Below are positions 12,777-15,378 of a stretch of 15,378 bases of DNA, piece after piece. The translations under genes were made by a program, and so were the position numbers. Where the stretch lies: positions 1 through 15,378 of the forward strand of contig CAYJIL010000055.1 in the NCBI GenBank assembly GCA_964370235.1, in the 5' to 3' direction. This DNA comes from CAYJIL01 sp964370235. Its GTDB lineage: Bacteria; Bacteroidota; Bacteroidia; Bacteroidales; Rikenellaceae. How positions within the stretch are numbered: position 1 is the first letter of the stretch; each line of letters starts with the position of its first letter. The notes under the pieces were generated by a model. That model did not search any database, was not told where the DNA came from, and worked only from the letters and a program-made list of their open reading frames with translations.

Positions 12777-15044
12777 CTATTCCTTTGACATCTTCTCAAT
12801 CAAATTACCAACTTGGGTGCGGTAGTTAATAATAGACTGAGGGTCTTTTGAGTAGGTCATCTCGTCTTTGTATAGCGATGTTGGAATATCGAGAAGCTTA
12901 TCGGCAGCTCTTTTTAGAGAGCCACTCTTGCTCTTAGTCGCTAGATCTCTAAGCATTATTAGGTACTCGTAGTCCTCGACACCATCTCTTAGGTTCTCTA
13001 GGCGAATAGATGGGACTGGCTCGCCACTATATTTTTTCTTATCGCTATTAACGTTACGATTTTCGGGATAGAACAGGCGACCATCACCATTTCCCCATAT
13101 TGTTTGCTTGCCCAAAGGCCATCCATAACCGTTAACAAACGACATAGCCTCTTCCCATGGGTTTTGTAGATAGCCCACTTGTGATGCAGCATTAGAGTTC
13201 CAGTATGTTGTCTCCCACACCAATATGCCCTTTAGGTGGTGAACATATGATGCCCACAACCACATTCTCATATTAACGGCATCGTGATCGATAAACTCGC
13301 TCAACCAAGGAGACTTAGGCCACACACATACATATGACCAGTGCTCTAGCCCTTTTTTGTTCATGTTGCTAATCTTCTCGTGGCTTAGTTTATGCCATAT
13401 CGTACAGCTAATATCTGTTACATCAGATATATCTTGGCCAGCAATGTGCTCGGTTAGGAATGTAGTTAGCTTTGGGGCATAGTCTTTTATCATTTTGTTT
13501 GTCTCATACACAAAAGGATAATCCTTTTCGCCCGGCTCATCAAACCAGTATATATACTCCTTGCCCAATATACCTTGCTCCTCTAGGTTGTCTTGTACTT
13601 GTTTTAGGTAGCGCTCCATTAGTTTATTGTACTCGGCAGTGCCTTGCTCAAAGCCTTCGAACACACCACGTGTAGTGCTATAATATGTTCCACCACCTAG
13701 CCCCTTTAGCTTTAGCCTAAAGCTATTGAAACCATAGTCGTTAAGGTATTTTTGTGCTGCACGATTAAAGTCTGTAAAGTCTAGCTTAATATCTATCTTG
13801 TCTACATCAACTTCGAAATCGCCTGCACTCAACAAATTGTGATTGTTAGTTTTGTCTATTAGCTCTATGTCGTCAAACCACACCGTACCAACGTCCTCGC
13901 CCGAGATTGTGCGGTTAGATGGACACAGGTATACCTTTACATAGCGAGCCTGTGCACTAATTTTACCCAGCGGTAGACTCTGTTTTGCCCATAAAGTATC
14001 GGCAGTAAATTGCTCGAATACGTTCTCAAAATTTATTAGCTTCTCATCCTCGTTGTAGCACTCTACGCCCACTACATATAGCTGCTTGGGGTCTAGCGAC
14101 TTGTTCTGCCACTCTAGGGTGTACTCTTTGCCCGATTCCACTTTTATCAACTGGCGTGTTGTTGCCTCAACGTTTTGTGTACGAGATTGATCTACTACCA
14201 TAAAGCTATACTTGCCTCCATGTGGTAGCTTTGAATCATAGAAACCACCATCCCAGTCAAGACCGCTAATCTCCTCTTTGATTGGGGAGAAATGAAACGG
14301 ATCATATGGCGATAGTTTATAATCTCTAAATGCTTGCATGTGTTTCTCAAATGCAAGTTGCTTATCCTCTTGGTCGGTTATATTATTATAAAGGGCAATA
14401 TTATTCATATTCAGACCAAAACCCGAACGCATTGTAGGTGAGTCGGGCAATTCAAAATCCCAAACATCTACCACCAGCGGAACTTGGGTTTGCCATCCGC
14501 CATCGCCCTTTAGCTTCACCATAGAGCTATATCTACCACTTTGGGCATTTTTTGGCACTTGTACAGTTATCCAAAAGGGATTGTTCTGCCCTGCCTTTAT
14601 ATCTACTTTGCCCTTAACCAACGGTAGAGGGTCGGGATATAGCCCTGCATCGGAGTAGCTATCGGTAGGCTTTGTTACATTCACATACTCTACCGAGCGT
14701 ACCGTTATATGATCTTTGGCAATTGTATTATCGCCATTTGTTAGCGGACTAAGTTCGATACTTAGATTGTTGATGTTTTCTTTTGGATTAATAACAATTA
14801 TAAATGATTCATACTCATTTTTGGCTGCATGAATCTCTATTTCGCCACGCTCCTTTGTAGGGATTGGTGCATCTGTCAACACTTTGTATAGTGCTTCGCT
14901 CCACCACACATCTGCCTTTGTATCGCTACAAATATTATAGCCATAACCACCTACATCGCTATGGTTTAGATCTACCTTCTTGGTTTGCGCCTGAGAAGTA
15001 AATGCACACGAAACGAGTAGTGCACATAGAATTTTTTTCATCAT
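12777..15044 (-). CDS. Secreted GH123-like glycoside hydrolase (DUF4091 domain)
   Basis: A 755-residue exported protein whose C-terminal half matches the GH123 catalytic domain (formerly DUF4091). Characterised GH123 enzymes are exo-beta-N-acetylgalactosaminidases using substrate-assisted catalysis with an adjacent Asp-Glu pair; here that is Asp502-Glu503 in IYWFDEPGEKD. Other landmarks are WETTYWNSN (610-618), NGDGRLFYP (652-660) and PSIRLENLRDGVEDYEYL (678-695), the latter very typical of the domain. Residues 1-20 form a signal peptide (MMKKILCALLVSCAFTSQAQ). An N-terminal beta-sandwich (about 25-200) is followed at about 255-400 by what looks like an inserted jelly-roll carbohydrate-binding-type module (GKYSFMVVDQ ... 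YTLEWQNKS ... VWFDDIEL). Met2 is an alternative start. It probably trims GalNAc from host glycans or glycolipids; the substrate is inferred. Confidence 0.88.
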   Translation of the reverse strand: MMKKILCALLVSCAFTSQAQTKKVDLNHSDVGGYGYNICSDTKADVWWSEALYKVLTDAPIPTKERGEIEIHAAKNEYESFIIVINPKENINNLSIELSPLTNGDNTIAKDHITVRSVEYVNVTKPTDSYSDAGLYPDPLPLVKGKVDIKAGQNNPFWITVQVPKNAQSGRYSSMVKLKGDGGWQTQVPLVVDVWDFELPDSPTMRSGFGLNMNNIALYNNITDQEDKQLAFEKHMQAFRDYKLSPYDPFHFSPIKEEISGLDWDGGFYDSKLPHGGKYSFMVVDQSRTQNVEATTRQLIKVESGKEYTLEWQNKSLDPKQLYVVGVECYNEDEKLINFENVFEQFTADTLWAKQSLPLGKISAQARYVKVYLCPSNRTISGEDVGTVWFDDIELIDKTNNHNLLSAGDFEVDVDKIDIKLDFTDFNRAAQKYLNDYGFNSFRLKLKGLGGGTYYSTTRGVFEGFEQGTAEYNKLMERYLKQVQDNLEEQGILGKEYIYWFDEPGEKDYPFVYETNKMIKDYAPKLTTFLTEHIAGQDISDVTDISCTIWHKLSHEKISNMNKKGLEHWSYVCVWPKSPWLSEFIDHDAVNMRMWLWASYVHHLKGILVWETTYWNSNAASQVGYLQNPWEEAMSFVNGYGWPLGKQTIWGNGDGRLFYPENRNVNSDKKKYSGEPVPSIRLENLRDGVEDYEYLIMLRDLATKSKSGSLKRAADKLLDIPTSLYKDEMTYSKDPQSIINYRTQVGNLIEKMSKE

Positions 15045-15086
15045 AATTTTGTTTGCTTGTTTAGTTTGGTTGTAATATTAACACAC

Positions 15087-15117
15087 GCAAGGTAATAAAA
15101 AATTGAATAATCTCAAA
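15087..15117 (-). promoter_or_regulatory. Promoter candidate for the GH123-like gene
   Basis: On the minus strand TTTG (15117-15114), a 19-nt spacer and TACCTTGC (15094-15087) approximate TTTG-N19-TAnnTTTG, with two mismatches at the end of the -7 box. It would give a leader of about 35 nt. Confidence 0.4.
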
Positions 15118-15127
15118 AAAACATCAA

Positions 15128-15140
15128 ACGCTAGTAGCGT
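15128..15140. promoter_or_regulatory. Perfect palindrome just upstream of the GH123-like promoter
   Basis: ACGCTA-G-TAGCGT is a perfect 6-1-6 inverted repeat about 10 bp upstream of the putative -33 element, where an activator would bind. The regulator is unknown. Confidence 0.35.
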
Positions 15141-15198
15141 ACAAAAGAACTAGTTAACAAAACAACCAAAAATTAACTTAAAATATTTTGGCGAATAA

Positions 15199-15230
15199 TT
15201 TGCAAACATCAAAATTTATCCATAGTTTTG
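15199..15230 (+). promoter_or_regulatory. Promoter of tRNA-Pro
   Basis: TTTG (15199-15202), a 20-nt spacer and TAGTTTTG (15223-15230) match the Bacteroidota housekeeping consensus fully. The mature tRNA begins 38 nt after the -7 box. Confidence 0.75.
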
Positions 15231-15267
15231 CACCCGTATTCAAGAGAACAACGCTTAATACACAGTT

Positions 15268-15342
15268 CGGGGTGTAGCGCAGTCCGGTTAGCGCACCTGC
15301 TTTGGGAGCAGGGGGTCCCAGGTTCGAATCCTGGTACCCCGA
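15268..15342 (+). tRNA. tRNA-Pro (anticodon TGG)
   Basis: The 75-nt cloverleaf is complete. The acceptor stem is CGGGGTG with TACCCCG (one G-U pair). The D arm holds GCGC / GCGC. The anticodon stem CCTGC (15296-15300) and GCAGG (15308-15312) encloses loop TTTGGGA with anticodon TGG at 15303-15305. The T arm is CCAGG-TTCGAAT-CCTGG. The discriminator base is A15342, and 3' CCA is not fully encoded (CAA follows), so CCA would be added afterwards. It reads CCN proline codons, mainly CCA. Confidence 0.97.
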
Positions 15343-15348
15343 CAAAAA

Positions 15349-15378
15349 ACGATTAGCACATGCTAGTCGTTTTTTTTT
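15349..15378 (+). terminator. Terminator after tRNA-Pro
   Basis: ACGATTAGC (15349-15357) pairs with GCTAGTCGT (15362-15370) around a 4-nt loop with one U-G pair, followed by eight T up to the window edge. It implies a single-tRNA transcript. Confidence 0.9.

Noticed and set aside
1..15378. CRISPR array or cas genes.
   Set aside because: No series of regularly spaced repeats and no Cas-like protein was seen; the only HEPN-type motif is in the orphan gene at 4969-5598.
15268..15378. tRNA-Pro as an integration site for the foreign segment or another element.
   Set aside because: No second copy of the tRNA 3' end is present in the window and no integrase gene lies next to it.

Overview
The window looks like chromosome from a member of the Bacteroidota, most likely order Bacteroidales. 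This rests on promoter boxes of the TTTG-N19/20-TAnnTTTG type (for example 3960-3990, 5993-6023 and 15199-15230), the near absence of Shine-Dalgarno sequences, a Ser-type sulfatase beside a GH123-like glycosidase, and Bacteroidales-style AraC regulators and integrase remnants. A mucin- or glycan-using, host-associated anaerobe with some oxygen defence would fit. The genus cannot be fixed from sequence reading alone.

Layout. On the minus strand, 1-2502 holds clpB, cut by the left window edge about 30 codons before its end. It diverges from a two-gene operon at 2734-3881: a SatP/YaaH-type acetate/succinate transporter and, 2 nt later, the DNA repair glycosylase tag. Next comes a scarred region, 3942-6574. 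A 599/600-bp direct repeat carrying the promoter and first 158 codons of an aldo/keto reductase flanks about 1.4 kb of AT-rich foreign DNA. That DNA holds a decayed tyrosine-integrase remnant fused in frame to the truncated reductase, a HEPN-like protein gene with RNNFAH at residues 120-125 and a palindrome over its -7 box, and a gene-poor tail. The intact reductase (6099-6938) is followed by a secreted Ser-type sulfatase (7000-8397).

After strong terminators comes a small-subunit catalase (8704-10170). Two tandem paralogous AraC-family regulators follow (10507-11373 and 11493-12347), alignable without gaps over most of their length and sharing eight cysteines. A noncoding stretch with a candidate small RNA (about 12613-12735) separates them from a convergent secreted GH123-like protein on the minus strand (12777-15044). 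The window ends with tRNA-Pro(TGG) and its terminator.

How it fits together. The sulfatase and the GH123-like beta-N-acetylgalactosaminidase candidate suggest use of sulfated host glycans. ClpB, catalase and Tag are stress and repair functions. The region most worth a second look is 3942-6574: its structure resembles a Campbell-type integration or a mobile-element scar that left an orphan HEPN gene behind. It was read by eye, without database searches.
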